A DNA stretch of 35,798 bases from Streptomyces sp. TRM49041 (GCF_008271805.1 NZ_VSRY01000163.1:1-35798); one strand, 5' to 3'; numbered from the stretch's first letter, positions 1 to 12,603 are shown. Notes: a model not told the origin generated them from the sequence alone. Numbers and translations are program-made.

Positions 1-33
1 GGCCCGGGCCAGGTCGGCCCCGCTCACCCGCCG

Positions 34-2742
<2,709 letters not shown>

Positions 2743-2856
2743 GCACACGATCCTGCCACGCCGCACTGACAACCACGGACGGGCGTCCCGCCTCGTCGGT
2801 GCCGCGTGACAGGATCGGAGACGTACCGCACGTACGGCGAAACGAGGGAGTGCGCC

Positions 2857-5139
2857 ATGGCCAGCAAGCCGCCCGCAGGTGACCCCGTCCAGGACGCTCC
2901 GCAGGTGACGGCCGTCCAGCACGCCGCCGCCGGGCTGCCCGGCGTCGTCCACGGGCTGCGCGCCTCCCAGCAGCAGATGGGCCTCGGCCGTACCGCGCGC
3001 ACGCTCCTCAAGGTCAACCAGAAGGACGGCTTCGACTGCCCGGGCTGTGCCTGGCCCGAGGGCGACAAGAGGCATGTCGCGGAGTTCTGCGAGAACGGCG
3101 CGAAGGCGGTGGCCGAGGAGGCCACGCTGCGCCGCGTCACGCCGTCGTTCTTCGCCGGGCACCCGGTGTCCGACCTGGCGGGGCGCAGCGGCTACTGGCT
3201 GGGCCAGCAGGGCCGGATCACGCACCCCGTGTATCTGCCGGAGGGCGCCGACCGGTACGAGCCGGTCAGCTGGGAGCGGGCCTTCGAGATCATCGCCGAC
3301 GAGCTGACGGCTCTCGGCTCCGCCGACGAGGCCCTCTTCTACACATCGGGCCGCACGAGCAACGAGGCCGCGTTCCTGCTCCAGCTCTTCGCGCGCGAGT
3401 TCGGCACCAACAATCTGCCGGACTGCTCGAACATGTGCCACGAGTCGTCGGGCTCCGCGCTCACCGAGACGCTCGGCGTCGGCAAGGGCAGCGTCTCCCT
3501 CGACGATCTCCACCGGGCCGACCTGATCATCGTCGCCGGGCAGAACCCGGGCACCAACCACCCCCGGATGCTGTCCGCCCTGGAGAAGGCCAAGGCCGCC
3601 GGCGCGAAGATCATCTCTGTGAACCCGCTGCCGGAGGCGGGCCTGGAGCGCTTCAAGAACCCGCAGACCCCCAAGGGTCTGATCAAGGGCGCCGCGCTCA
3701 CCGATCTGTTCCTCCAGATCCGCATCGGCGGCGACCAGGCACTCTTCCGTCTCCTCAACAGGCTGGTCCTGGAGACGGACGGCGCGGTCGACGAGGAGTT
3801 CGTCCGCACCCACACGCACGGGTACGAGGAGTTCGCGGCCGCCGCCCGCGCCGCCGACTGGGACGAGACGCTCGCGGCCACCGGCCTGTCCCGGGACGAG
3901 ATCGAGCGGGCCCTGCGCATGGTCCTCGACTCCCGGCGCACCATCGTCTGCTGGGCCATGGGCCTCACCCAGCACAAGCACTCCGTGCCCACCATCCGGG
4001 AGGTGGTGAACCTCCTGCTGCTGCGCGGCGCCATCGGCCGCCCCGGCGCGGGTGTGTGCCCGGTCCGCGGCCACTCCAACGTGCAGGGCGACCGGACGAT
4101 GGGCATCTTCGAGCGCCCCACGGACGCCTTCCTGGACGCCCTCGACAAGGAGTTCGGGATCACGTCGCCCCGGCACCACGGGTACGACGTCGTCCGCTCC
4201 ATCCAGGCACTGCGGGACGGCGAGGCCAAGGTGTTCTTCGCGATGGGCGGGAACTTCGTCGGCGCGACGCCCGACACCGAGGTCACCGAGGCCGCGATGC
4301 GGCGCGCCCGGCTCACCGTGCACGTCTCGACGAAGCTCAACCGGTCCCACGCGGTGACCGGCACGCGCGCGTTGATCCTGCCGACGCTCGGGCGGACCGA
4401 CAAGGACGTCCAGGCGAGCGGCAGGCAGTTCGTCACCGTCGAGGACTCCATGGGCCTGGTGCACGCGTCGCGCGGCAATCTGCCGCCGGCCGGTCCCGCT
4501 CTGCTGTCCGAGCCGGCCATCGTGGCCCGCATGGCCCGCGCGGTCCTGGGCGCCGCGTCCAGCACACCGTGGGAGGAGTTCGAGCGGGACTACGCCACCA
4601 TCCGGGACCGCATCGCGCGCGTGGTCCCCGGCTTCGAGGACTTCAACGCGCGCCTCGCCGCCGATCCCGGCGGCTTCGCGCTCCCCCACGCCCCACGTGA
4701 CGAGCGGCGTTTCCCGACCGCGACCGGCAAGGCCAACTTCACCGCCGCCCCCGTCGAGTACCCCCGGGTGCCCGAGGGCCGGCTCCTGCTGCAGACCCTG
4801 CGCTCCCACGACCAGTACAACACCACCGTCTACGGCCTGGACGACCGCTACCGCGGCATCAAGGGCGGCCGCCGCGTCGTCCTGGTCCACCCCGAGGACG
4901 CCCGCGAGCTCGGCTTCGCGGACGGGGCGTACGCGGACATCGTCGGCGAGTGGACCGACGGCACCGAGCGCCGCGCCCCCGGCTTCCGCGTCGTCCACTA
5001 CCCCACCGCGCGTGGCTGCGCCGCCGCCTACTACCCGGAGACCAACGTCCTCGTGCCACTGGACGCCACCGCGGACGTCAGCAACACCCCCGCCAGCAAG
5101 TCCGTCATCGTCCGTCTGGAACAATCACCCGCCGACTGA
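2857..5139 (+). CDS. FdhF/YdeP-family molybdopterin oxidoreductase
   Basis: A 760-residue protein of the formate dehydrogenase-alpha-like family that includes E. coli YdeP. The N-terminal DGFDCPGCAWPEG block (Cys61, Cys64) with Cys78 in AEFCENGAK is the family hallmark. The molybdopterin guanine dinucleotide-binding core follows, with DCSNMCHESSGSAL (Cys190, Cys194) where formate dehydrogenase H has its active-site Sec/Cys region. A C-terminal molydopterin-dinucleotide-binding domain includes QTLRSHDQYNTTVYG. The substrate is unknown; the family is often called a probable formate dehydrogenase, but this is not proven. The start ATG at 2857 has GAGGGAG 6 nt upstream. No iron-sulfur or membrane partner subunit and no fdhD sit next to it, so its electron acceptor cannot be inferred. 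The thioesterase 60 bp downstream may be co-transcribed. Confidence 0.9.
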   Translation: MASKPPAGDPVQDAPQVTAVQHAAAGLPGVVHGLRASQQQMGLGRTARTLLKVNQKDGFDCPGCAWPEGDKRHVAEFCENGAKAVAEEATLRRVTPSFFAGHPVSDLAGRSGYWLGQQGRITHPVYLPEGADRYEPVSWERAFEIIADELTALGSADEALFYTSGRTSNEAAFLLQLFAREFGTNNLPDCSNMCHESSGSALTETLGVGKGSVSLDDLHRADLIIVAGQNPGTNHPRMLSALEKAKAAGAKIISVNPLPEAGLERFKNPQTPKGLIKGAALTDLFLQIRIGGDQALFRLLNRLVLETDGAVDEEFVRTHTHGYEEFAAAARAADWDETLAATGLSRDEIERALRMVLDSRRTIVCWAMGLTQHKHSVPTIREVVNLLLLRGAIGRPGAGVCPVRGHSNVQGDRTMGIFERPTDAFLDALDKEFGITSPRHHGYDVVRSIQALRDGEAKVFFAMGGNFVGATPDTEVTEAAMRRARLTVHVSTKLNRSHAVTGTRALILPTLGRTDKDVQASGRQFVTVEDSMGLVHASRGNLPPAGPALLSEPAIVARMARAVLGAASSTPWEEFERDYATIRDRIARVVPGFEDFNARLAADPGGFALPHAPRDERRFPTATGKANFTAAPVEYPRVPEGRLLLQTLRSHDQYNTTVYGLDDRYRGIKGGRRVVLVHPEDARELGFADGAYADIVGEWTDGTERRAPGFRVVHYPTARGCAAAYYPETNVLVPLDATADVSNTPASKSVIVRLEQSPAD

Positions 5140-5199
5140 GCGTTCGCTCAGCCGGCACCACCAGGACAGCCGTACGACGACGAACGGAGTTCGGGCCCC

Positions 5200-5688
5200 A
5201 TGGGCGAGCAGACCGCAGTCAAGTTTTCGCAAGAGGTCATCGACGAGTACGCCGCACTCGGCGTCGACCTGCCCGCGCTCTTCTCCGCAGGCCACCTCGG
5301 CAACCGCATGGGCGTGCAGATCGTCGAGGCCGCCGCCGAGCGCGTCGTCGGAACCATGCCCGTCGAGGGCAACACCCAGCCCTACGGGCTCCTCCACGGC
5401 GGCGCCTCCGCCGTGCTCGCCGAGACCCTCGGGTCCATCGGGGCGATGCTCCACGGCGGCTCCCGGAAGATCGCCGTCGGCGTCGACCTGAACTGCACCC
5501 ACCACCGTGGAGTGCGCTCCGGGCTGGTCACCGGCGTGGCGACGCCGGTGCACCGCGGCCGGTCCACGGCCACGTACGAGATCGTCATCACCGACGAGCA
5601 GGACAAGCGGGTCTGCACCGCACGGCTGACGTGCATGCTGCGTGAGGCCACGGCGAAGGACGCCGCGGTCCTCCCGGGCTCCGCCTGA
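5200..5688 (+). CDS. PaaI-type hotdog-fold thioesterase
   Basis: A 162-residue single-domain hotdog protein that probably hydrolyses acyl- or aryl-CoA thioesters in the cytoplasm. The active-site segment YGLLHGGASAVLAET (His66-Gly-Gly, with Glu75 on the central helix) and the later VGVDLNCTHHRGVRSG strand are typical of the PaaI/YbdB group. Its length fits the family. The ATG at 5200 has only a modest Shine-Dalgarno (GGAG about 10 nt upstream). It follows the molybdopterin oxidoreductase by 60 bp on the same strand and is stopped by a strong hairpin before the convergent livF. Nothing nearby points to a particular CoA substrate. The family call is firm; the physiological role is not known. 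Confidence 0.93.
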   Translation: MGEQTAVKFSQEVIDEYAALGVDLPALFSAGHLGNRMGVQIVEAAAERVVGTMPVEGNTQPYGLLHGGASAVLAETLGSIGAMLHGGSRKIAVGVDLNCTHHRGVRSGLVTGVATPVHRGRSTATYEIVITDEQDKRVCTARLTCMLREATAKDAAVLPGSA

Positions 5689-5706
5689 CGGCCCGCGGAC
5701 GGCGAA

Positions 5707-5743
5707 GAGCGCCGGGTGCCCTTGTACGGGGCGCCCGGCGCTC
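5707..5743. terminator. Bidirectional terminator between thioesterase gene and livF
   Basis: A 15-bp stem GAGCGCCGGGTGCCC (5707-5721) pairs with 5729-5743 around a 7-nt loop, with a single G-T pair. It lies 18 bp past the thioesterase stop and 15 bp before the livF stop, in a convergent gap. It can therefore end transcripts from both sides. There is no T-run, as is usual in streptomycetes. Confidence 0.85.
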
Positions 5744-5757
5744 TCACCTCAACCGGC

Positions 5758-6521
5758 TCAGGCCGCGCCCTCGCCGAGGTAGGCCGCGCGGATCCGGGTG
5801 TCGGCCAGCAGCTCGTCCGCCGGGCCGGACATCGCGACGGAACCCGTCTCCAGGACGTACCCGCGGTCGGCGAGGCCCAGCGCCTGCGTGGCGTTCTGCT
5901 CCACCAGAAGCACCGTGGTGCCCTGCTCGTTGATCTCCTTGATGATCTCGAAGATCTGCTGCACGATCAGCGGCGCCAGGCCCATGGACGGCTCGTCCAG
6001 CAGGAGCAGCTCCGGCCGGCCCATCAGGGCGCGGCCGATCGCCAGCATCTGCTGCTCACCGCCGGACAGGGTGCCCGCCTGCTGCGAGCGCCGCTCGGCG
6101 AGGCGGGGGAAGAGCGTGTACACCCGGTCCATGTCGGCGGAGTCGACCGAGGAGAACCGGTACGCGCCCATCTCCAGGTTCTCCAGCACCGTCATCGTGG
6201 CGAACACCCGTCGGCCTTCGGGCACATGCCCGATGCCGAAGCGGACCAGCTCGTGCGACTTGATGCCGTCGATCCGCTCGCCGCGCAGCAGCACCTCGCC
6301 GTGGCGGGGCTGCAGCATGCCGGAGATCGTACGCAGCGTGGTCGTCTTGCCCGCGCCGTTGCCGCCGAGCAGGGCGACGATCTCGCCCTTGCCGACGGTC
6401 AGGTCGATACCCTTCAGCGCCTCGATGGCGCCGTAGAACACCCGCATGCCCGTCAGTTCGAGCAGCGTCTCGCCCGAGGCCCCGGCCTCGCCGGACTCCT
6501 CGCGCAGCTGTGCCGTCGTGC

Positions 6522-6525
<4 letters not shown>
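5758..6525 (-). CDS. livF: Branched-chain amino acid ABC transporter ATPase LivF
   Basis: A 255-residue ATPase subunit of a HAAT-family importer. Walker A GGNGAGKTT lies at 54-62, the signature LSGGEQQ at 153-159 and Walker B LLLLDEP at 173-179. The segment after the D-loop reads LLVEQNATQAL, with Gln in the H-loop position as in other LivF proteins. It starts with GTG at 6525, overlapping the livG stop by 3 nt (GTGA); a purine-rich GAGGAGAG lies just upstream inside livG. It is the last gene of the livKHMGF operon and would work with LivG as the nucleotide-binding pair. About 20 N-terminal residues precede the conserved domain, slightly longer than usual. Confidence 0.96.
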
Positions 6526-7729
<1,204 letters not shown>

Positions 7730-7730
<1 letters not shown>

Positions 7731-9100
7731 CAGAGCTTGCCTCCCGCCGGCTCGGACATGGCGTCGGCATCGCCGATGCCCTCTTCCGCCTGCTTCAGCT
7801 CACGCTGCCGGCGGCGTGAGGGCCAGATGCCCTGGGGCCGGTAGATCATCATGATCACAAGCAGGGCGCCCAGGTACATGTACCGGTCCGAGGGGTCCAC
7901 GTAGTCCTTCAGCGCCTCGGGCAGCCACACCAGCGCGGCCGCGCCCATCAGCACACCCGGGATCGAGCCCATGCCGCCGAAGATGACGTACGCGAGGATC
8001 AGGATGGACTGGAGGAGCGGGAAGACCTCGGGGTTGATGTAGCCGTACTTGCTGGTGAAGATCACGCCCGCGACACCCGACGTCGACGCGCCGATCGCGA
8101 ACGCCATCAGCTTGAACCGCACCGTGTCGACGCCGTTCGCCGCCGCGGCGATCTCGTCCTCGCGGATCGCCGTCCACGCGCGGCCCACCCGCGAGTGTTC
8201 GAGCCGCGAGAAGAGCACGATCACCAGAACTATGAAGAACACCAGCAGGTACCAGTACGGCAGCGGCCTGATGGACCACTCGTACTCGATGCCCGCGAAG
8301 TCGAACGAGAAGTCCGGGATGAGCCGGGCACCCTGCGGGCCGCCCGTGATGCCGTCCGCGTTCTTCGCGACCAGGTAGATGATCTCGTGGAAGCCCAGCG
8401 TCACGATCGCCAGGTAGTCACCGCGCAGCCGCAGTGTCGGCGCGCCCAGCAGCAGGCCCGTTATCAGACACGTCACGACCGCGATCGGGATGACCCAGAA
8501 GGGGTTGAGCACCACCGGCGGCTCGACGGGCAGCCGGCCCGTCCAGAACGCCGTCGAGTACGCGCCCACCGCGAAGAAGGCGAAGAAGCCGAGGTCCAGC
8601 AGACCGGCCCAGCCGATCACCACGTTCAGGCCGATCGCCAGCAGCGCGAAGATGGCTATCTGGTCGACCAGCACCGTCTGCCACGTCCGCGACAGCAGCG
8701 ACGGCACCCACAGCGCGAGGACCAGCGCCAGCAGGATCAGGCCCCAGCGCAGCCGCTGGTCGCCCCGGACCCGGCCGAGTACGGACTCCGTCGGGCGGCC
8801 GACGGCCGACCTGACCTGCTCCGCCGCGCCCTTGATCGGCTCGGCCGCGAACTCCCGCAGCGCCCACACACCGACCGTCAGCGCCAGGCACACCCACAGG
8901 TTGACGCCCGTCAGCGAGCTCTCGATCGAGAAGAAGATGTCCCGTGTGTTGCCCTGCTCGCCGGTGACCAGCGCCAGCAGCACACCCAGCGCCAGCAGCG
9001 CCCACAGCCTCGTGTACCGCGGCTGCTGGTACCAGGCCGTACGACGCAGCCTGCTCGCCGCGGAAGCCACGTCCTTCGTGGAAGACTCCACCGTGCTCAT
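7730..9100 (-). CDS. livM: Branched-chain amino acid ABC transporter permease LivM
   Basis: A 456-residue inner-membrane permease. The conserved LivM core starts near residue 125 with several hydrophobic segments, and includes GLNVVIGWAGLLDLGFFAFFAVGAY and the coupling-helix region RAWTAIREDEIAAAANGVDTVRFKLMAF (around 310-340). About 120 residues precede it, with two predicted membrane segments (ALLALGVLLAL, LWVCLALTVGVWAL) and a charged stretch. The C-terminus ends in a basic then acidic cytoplasmic tail. The ATG at 9100 overlaps the livH stop by 4 nt, and the stop overlaps the livG start by 1 nt, so translation is coupled. It pairs with LivH to form the channel. Confidence 0.95.
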
Positions 9101-10020
9101 GCGGCCCTCCCCACTTGCTTACCGAGGATGCCCATCGGACGGAACATCAGCACGAGAATCAGAACCACCATCGCGGACACGCTCCGCCACTCGTCGCCGA
9201 GCAGCGGCACCGTCATCGTCTCCACGACACCGATCAGCACGCCACCGGCCATCGCGCCGCGGATGTTGCCGATACCGCCCACCACAGCGGCGGCGAAGGC
9301 CGTGATGCCGGGGATGAAGCCCATCGTGTAGGACACCTGGTTCAGGTTGGCGAACAGGAATCCCGCGACACCGCCGAGCACACCGCCGATGACGAACGTC
9401 CGCGAGATGACCCGGTCGATGTCCACACCCATCAGCGAGGCGACCTCGGCGTCCTGGGCGACCGCCCGGATGCCCTTGCCGAGCTTCGTCCGGTTCACCA
9501 CCAGGTCGAGGGCGATCATCATCACCACGGCGGTGAGGAACTGCAGCATCTGAGTGACGTTCACACCGGCGCCGAAGAAGCTGAACACGGTGTGGTTGTC
9601 GTACATCTCCGGCAGTGTCATCGGGTCGCGGCCGAAGAGCTTGCCCGCCAGGTTGTAGAGGAAGAACGACGCGCCGATCGCTGTGATCAGGAAGATCAGG
9701 CGCGGCGCCCCCCGCCGCCGCAACGGCCGGTACGCCACCTTCTCGAGACCGTACGCCGTCACCCCGCCGAAGAGCGCGGAGCCGGCCATCGCCAGCGCGA
9801 CGAATCCGATGGACGCCAGGGCCGAGGGGTTGTCCCCCGGGTCCACCAGCTGGAGCACGATGAGACTGCCGTACGCGCCGAGCATGAAGACCTCGCTGTG
9901 CGCGAAGTTGATCAGCTGGAGGACGCCGTAGACAAGGGTGTAGCCAATGGCGATGACGGCATACAAGGAGCCGAGCATCACACCTAGGACGAGATAGTCC
10001 CAGAATTCCTGAAGGGACAT
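9097..10020 (-). CDS. livH: Branched-chain amino acid ABC transporter permease LivH
   Basis: A 307-residue permease with the LivH signature near its N-terminus (YAVIAIGYTLVYGVLQLINFAHSE) and the EAA-like loop GKGIRAVAQDAEVASLMGVDIDRV in its second half. It has about eight hydrophobic segments. I chose the ATG at 10020 (MSLQEFWDYL), which has an AAGGAAG Shine-Dalgarno about 8 nt upstream; the open frame runs 24 codons further without conserved sequence. It follows livK by 188 bp, a gap that holds a hairpin, and overlaps livM by 4 nt. Confidence 0.95.
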   Translation of the reverse strand: MSLQEFWDYLVLGVMLGSLYAVIAIGYTLVYGVLQLINFAHSEVFMLGAYGSLIVLQLVDPGDNPSALASIGFVALAMAGSALFGGVTAYGLEKVAYRPLRRRGAPRLIFLITAIGASFFLYNLAGKLFGRDPMTLPEMYDNHTVFSFFGAGVNVTQMLQFLTAVVMMIALDLVVNRTKLGKGIRAVAQDAEVASLMGVDIDRVISRTFVIGGVLGGVAGFLFANLNQVSYTMGFIPGITAFAAAVVGGIGNIRGAMAGGVLIGVVETMTVPLLGDEWRSVSAMVVLILVLMFRPMGILGKQVGRAA

Positions 10021-10145
10021 GGAAGGACTTCCTTGTGGGAACCGGGCGGAGCCGTGGCGCTCATGGCGCGGCAGCGCCCCGCGGCGGAACATGATGCGGG
10101 ATCAGACACGGTCGGGACCCCCCTGACGGGCCCCGGAGCCGGACC

Positions 10146-10180
10146 GGGGGCCGGGAGACGACCAGCGCCTCCCGACCCCC
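10146..10180 (-). terminator. Hairpin between livK and livH (attenuating terminator)
   Basis: GGGGGCCGGGAG (10146-10157) pairs with CTCCCGACCCCC (10169-10180) around an 11-nt loop, giving a 12-bp GC stem with one mismatch or G-T pair depending on strand. It lies 28 nt after the livK stop and 125 nt before livH. In transporter operons such a hairpin commonly lets the binding protein be made in excess of the membrane parts; that role here is inference. Confidence 0.7.
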
Positions 10181-10208
10181 GATCACCTGGCGTTCAGCCG
10201 TTGCGGCG

Positions 10209-11366
10209 TCAGCCGGCCAGCTCGTTGACGTTGCCCTGGTAGGCGATCTTGCCGTCCTTCACCTGGTACAGGTACACGTCCGTACCCTTGAACTCACCGT
10301 TCTCGTCGAAGGAGAACGTCTTCGTCAGACCCTTGTAGGTGGCCTTGGCCAGCGCGTCGCGCAGCGCCTCGCGCTGCACATCGCCCTTGGCCGCCTTGAT
10401 CTGCTCGATCACCATGTTGGTGATGTCGTACGACTCCGCCGAGTACGTACCCGGAGCGCGGTTGAACGCCTTCTGGTAGTCGGCCGAGAACTTCTTCGTG
10501 CCCGCCTCGACCGTGGCGTCCGTGCAGGGGCAGGTCAGGAACCAGTTCTCCGACGCGTCACCGGCCAGCTCGATGAACTTGGCGTCGTTCGTGCCGTCAC
10601 CGGAGATCGCCGCGCCCTTGTAGCCGGCTTCCTTCAGCTTCTTGGCGAACGGAGCCGCGTCCTGGTAGTAGCCCGCGTAGATCAGCGCGTCGGCCTTGGA
10701 GTTGACGACGTCCTTGGCGGTGGCGCTGTAGTCCGGCGTCTTCTGCGGCACGGACTTGCGCACGACCTCGATGCCGGCGTCCTTCAGGCCCTTCTCGGCG
10801 ACACCCGCCAGGCCCGCGCCGTAGTCGGTCTTGTCGTCGAGCAGATAGACCTTCTTGGCCTGGAGCTTCTTGGCGTAGTAGGTCGCCATGCCGGCGCCCT
10901 GCTGATTGTCGTTGGGGACACCGCGCAGGAGGCTGGTGAAGTTGTTCTTCGGGTCCGTCAGCGTCGGGTTGGTGGCCGACGGGGACACCGTCACCAGACC
11001 GGCCTCCGCGTACAGCGGCGAGGCGGTGTTGGTGGCACCCGAGAAGGCGGGGCCGACGACGGCGACGATGCTCTCGTCGTCGATGACCTTCTGGGCGGCG
11101 GCCGTCGCCTTGTCCGGCAGACCCTGGTCGTCGGCGGCGACGTACTCGATCTTGAAGCCCAGATCGCCCTTGGCGTTGGCCTGGTCGATGGCGAGCTTCA
11201 CGCCGTTCTGCATGTTCTCGCCGAGGGCGACGTTGTCACCCGACAGCGGGCCCTGGAAAGCGATCTTGACGGTGCCGTCGTCGCTGTCCGAGCTGCTGCA
11301 TCCGGTCAACGCCAGAGCTCCCACAGCGAATGGAACCGCAAGCCTGACGATGGTCTTGTTCAGCAC
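10209..11366 (-). CDS. livK: Branched-chain amino acid ABC transporter substrate-binding lipoprotein
   Basis: A 385-residue periplasmic-binding-protein type 1 (Peripla_BP_6) lipoprotein. The signal peptide ends in lipobox ALTGC with Cys23 as the lipidated residue, followed by the SSSDSDDG linker. The binding fold starts at VKIAFQGPLSGDNVALGENMQNGVKL and includes VVGPAFSGATNTASPLYAEAGL. It is predicted to capture Leu/Ile/Val or similar substrates outside the cell and deliver them to LivHM. The start is GTG at 11366 with GGGAG 6 nt upstream. It is the first gene of the operon and is separated from livH by a hairpin. Ligand specificity cannot be read from sequence; related proteins also bind amides or short peptides. 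Confidence 0.95.
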   Translation of the reverse strand: MLNKTIVRLAVPFAVGALALTGCSSSDSDDGTVKIAFQGPLSGDNVALGENMQNGVKLAIDQANAKGDLGFKIEYVAADDQGLPDKATAAAQKVIDDESIVAVVGPAFSGATNTASPLYAEAGLVTVSPSATNPTLTDPKNNFTSLLRGVPNDNQQGAGMATYYAKKLQAKKVYLLDDKTDYGAGLAGVAEKGLKDAGIEVVRKSVPQKTPDYSATAKDVVNSKADALIYAGYYQDAAPFAKKLKEAGYKGAAISGDGTNDAKFIELAGDASENWFLTCPCTDATVEAGTKKFSADYQKAFNRAPGTYSAESYDITNMVIEQIKAAKGDVQREALRDALAKATYKGLTKTFSFDENGEFKGTDVYLYQVKDGKIAYQGNVNELAG

Positions 11367-11406
11367 AACGCACTCCCTGGAGCCGCCCGAACGATCTTGT
11401 GTAGGC

Positions 11407-11525
11407 AGGAAGTTCGAACAACTTCCTCACATGACACCGCTTGTCCGTGCGGTGTGCGGGGAATGTAATCGTCTGTTCGGCTCAACCGATAGGTGACCGG
11501 GCGATGTGTGATCGCCCTGTGACCT
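11407..11525 (-). promoter_or_regulatory. livK upstream region with three inverted repeats
   Basis: Within 160 bp upstream of livK there are three dyads: AGGAAGTT/AACTTCCT (11407-11414 and 11420-11427, 5-nt spacer); ACACCGC/GCGGTGT (11434-11440 and 11449-11455); and AGGTGACCGGGCGAT against ATCGCCCTGTGACCT (11491-11505 and 11511-11525), which match at 13 of 15 pairs around GTGTG. A possible -10 TACATT on the minus strand lies at about 11463-11468, between the second and third dyads. These could be operators for a regulator of the liv operon, or leader-RNA hairpins for those transcribed. I cannot name the regulator. Confidence 0.5.
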
Positions 11526-11657
11526 GCGTCATGCGCCGGAAACAGAACACTCCTTACCGGCCAGCGGACAGCCGGACGACCACGCACATGATCTCCGGGG
11601 CAGCCGACGAGCCCCGCGAGAACCACCCCTGAGCTGCGGCGGAGCGGGGAACGCGGA

Positions 11658-11711
11658 AGCCCCCGGACCTGCCCCGCACCCCCTGGGGGAGCGGACACGG
11701 GGCCGGGGGCT
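11658..11711 (-). terminator. Terminator hairpin downstream of the ANTAR regulator (distal)
   Basis: AGCCCCCGG (11658-11666) pairs with CCGGGGGCT (11703-11711). Inner segments GCCCCG and CGGGG can extend the stem with a bulge. It lies 140 bp past the regulator stop and insulates it from livK. Confidence 0.6.
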
Positions 11712-11737
11712 CCCATATGTCGAACACGGTTCACGCG

Positions 11738-11762
11738 GGCCCGGGCGCACCCGACCCGGGCC
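11738..11762 (-). terminator. Terminator hairpin downstream of the ANTAR regulator (proximal)
   Basis: GGCCCGGG (11738-11745) pairs perfectly with CCCGGGCC (11755-11762) around a 9-nt loop. With the larger hairpin at 11658-11711 it forms a tandem pair after the regulator gene. Confidence 0.5.
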
Positions 11763-11793
11763 GTGCACACGGCCCCGTAGGGTGCCGTAGGGC

Positions 11794-11837
11794 GACCTCA
11801 TACCGACCTCATACCGGCCTCGTACCGGCCTTGTGAG
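11794..11837. repeat. 11-bp tandem repeat after the ANTAR regulator
   Basis: GACCTCATACC occurs twice in tandem (11794-11804, 11805-11815), then once as GGCCTCGTACC (11816-11826), followed by a degenerate fourth copy. It lies 14 bp from the regulator stop codon in the otherwise gene-free 11367-11850 gap. No function is evident. Confidence 0.85.
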
Positions 11838-11850
11838 GCCCCGTAGGCGC

Positions 11851-12504
11851 CTACTGGCCCTTCGCGGCCTTCTTCTCCTCGGCGTCCTCGATGACGGCCT
11901 CGGCCACCTGCTGCATCGACAGACGACGGTCCATCGACGTCTTCTGGATCCAGCGGAACGCCGCCGGCTCCGTCAGCCCGTACTGGGTCTGCAGGATGCT
12001 CTTCGCCCGGTCCACCAGCTTCCGCGTCTCCAGCCGCTGCGCGAGGTCCGCGACCTCCTTCTCCAGCGCCCGCAGCTCCGCGAACCGCGACACCGCCATC
12101 TCGATGGCCGGCACCACGTCGCTCTTGCTGAACGGCTTCACCAGGTACGCCATGGCGCCCGCGTCACGCGCCCGCTCCACCAGCTCCCGCTGCGAGAACG
12201 CGGTGAGCATCAGGACCGGGGCGATCGACTCTCCGGCGATCCTCTCGGCGGCGGAGATGCCGTCCAGGACGGGCATCTTCACATCGAGGATCACCAGGTC
12301 GGGCCGGTGCTCCCGGGCGAGCTCGACGGCCCTGGCCCCGTCCCCGGCCTCACCGACGACGGTGTAGCCCTCTTCCTCCAGCATCTCCTTGAGGTCGAGG
12401 CGGATGAGGGCCTCGTCCTCGGCGATGACGACACGGGTCGTCAGCGGCGGGACGTGCGACTTGTCGTCGTCGGCGACGGGCTGGGGCGACTCGGGGGCGG
12501 TCAC
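11851..12504 (-). CDS. pdtaR: Response regulator with receiver and ANTAR RNA-binding domains
   Basis: A 217-residue two-domain regulator like Mycobacterium PdtaR (Rv1626). The receiver domain covers about 24-140: acidic pocket AEDEA (29-33), phospho-acceptor Asp74 in VILDVKMP, Thr101 and Lys123. The ANTAR domain covers about 146-205, with ETRKLVDRAKSILQTQYGLTE and the conserved AAFRWIQKTSMDRRLSMQQVAEAV. ANTAR proteins bind paired RNA hairpins and act as transcription antiterminators. The start is GTG at 12504, with GAGGAG 5 nt upstream; the frame is open further but is not conserved in composition. The cognate kinase (PdtaS type) is not in the window. A candidate -10 TAGGCT is at 12542-12547. 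The gene is divergent from the tRNA. Confidence 0.93.
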   Translation of the reverse strand: MTAPESPQPVADDDKSHVPPLTTRVVIAEDEALIRLDLKEMLEEEGYTVVGEAGDGARAVELAREHRPDLVILDVKMPVLDGISAAERIAGESIAPVLMLTAFSQRELVERARDAGAMAYLVKPFSKSDVVPAIEMAVSRFAELRALEKEVADLAQRLETRKLVDRAKSILQTQYGLTEPAAFRWIQKTSMDRRLSMQQVAEAVIEDAEEKKAAKGQ

Positions 12505-12541
12505 GGAGGCTCCTCGTTGCGGGGCGGTACAGCTCCCCATG

Positions 12542-12569
12542 AGCCTACCTAGCTGCGGTATGGTGGACA
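12542..12569 (-). promoter_or_regulatory. Candidate promoter of the ANTAR regulator
   Basis: On the minus strand a -10-like TAGGCT (12542-12547) lies 16 nt after a weak -35 TGTCCA (12564-12569). Transcription would start about 30 nt before the GTG start. Pattern-based only. Confidence 0.35.
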
Positions 12570-12603
12570 CGCAGCGGGTCGGGGGAAACCTTTGATTCTG
12601 CGA

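Noticed and set aside
2743..5124. A long minus-strand open frame continuing upstream of polA to give a protein of about 1,700 residues
   Set aside because: The added part is antisense to the molybdopterin oxidoreductase, is Arg/Gly/Val-rich without domains, and polA has a well-placed GTG with a Shine-Dalgarno at 2742.
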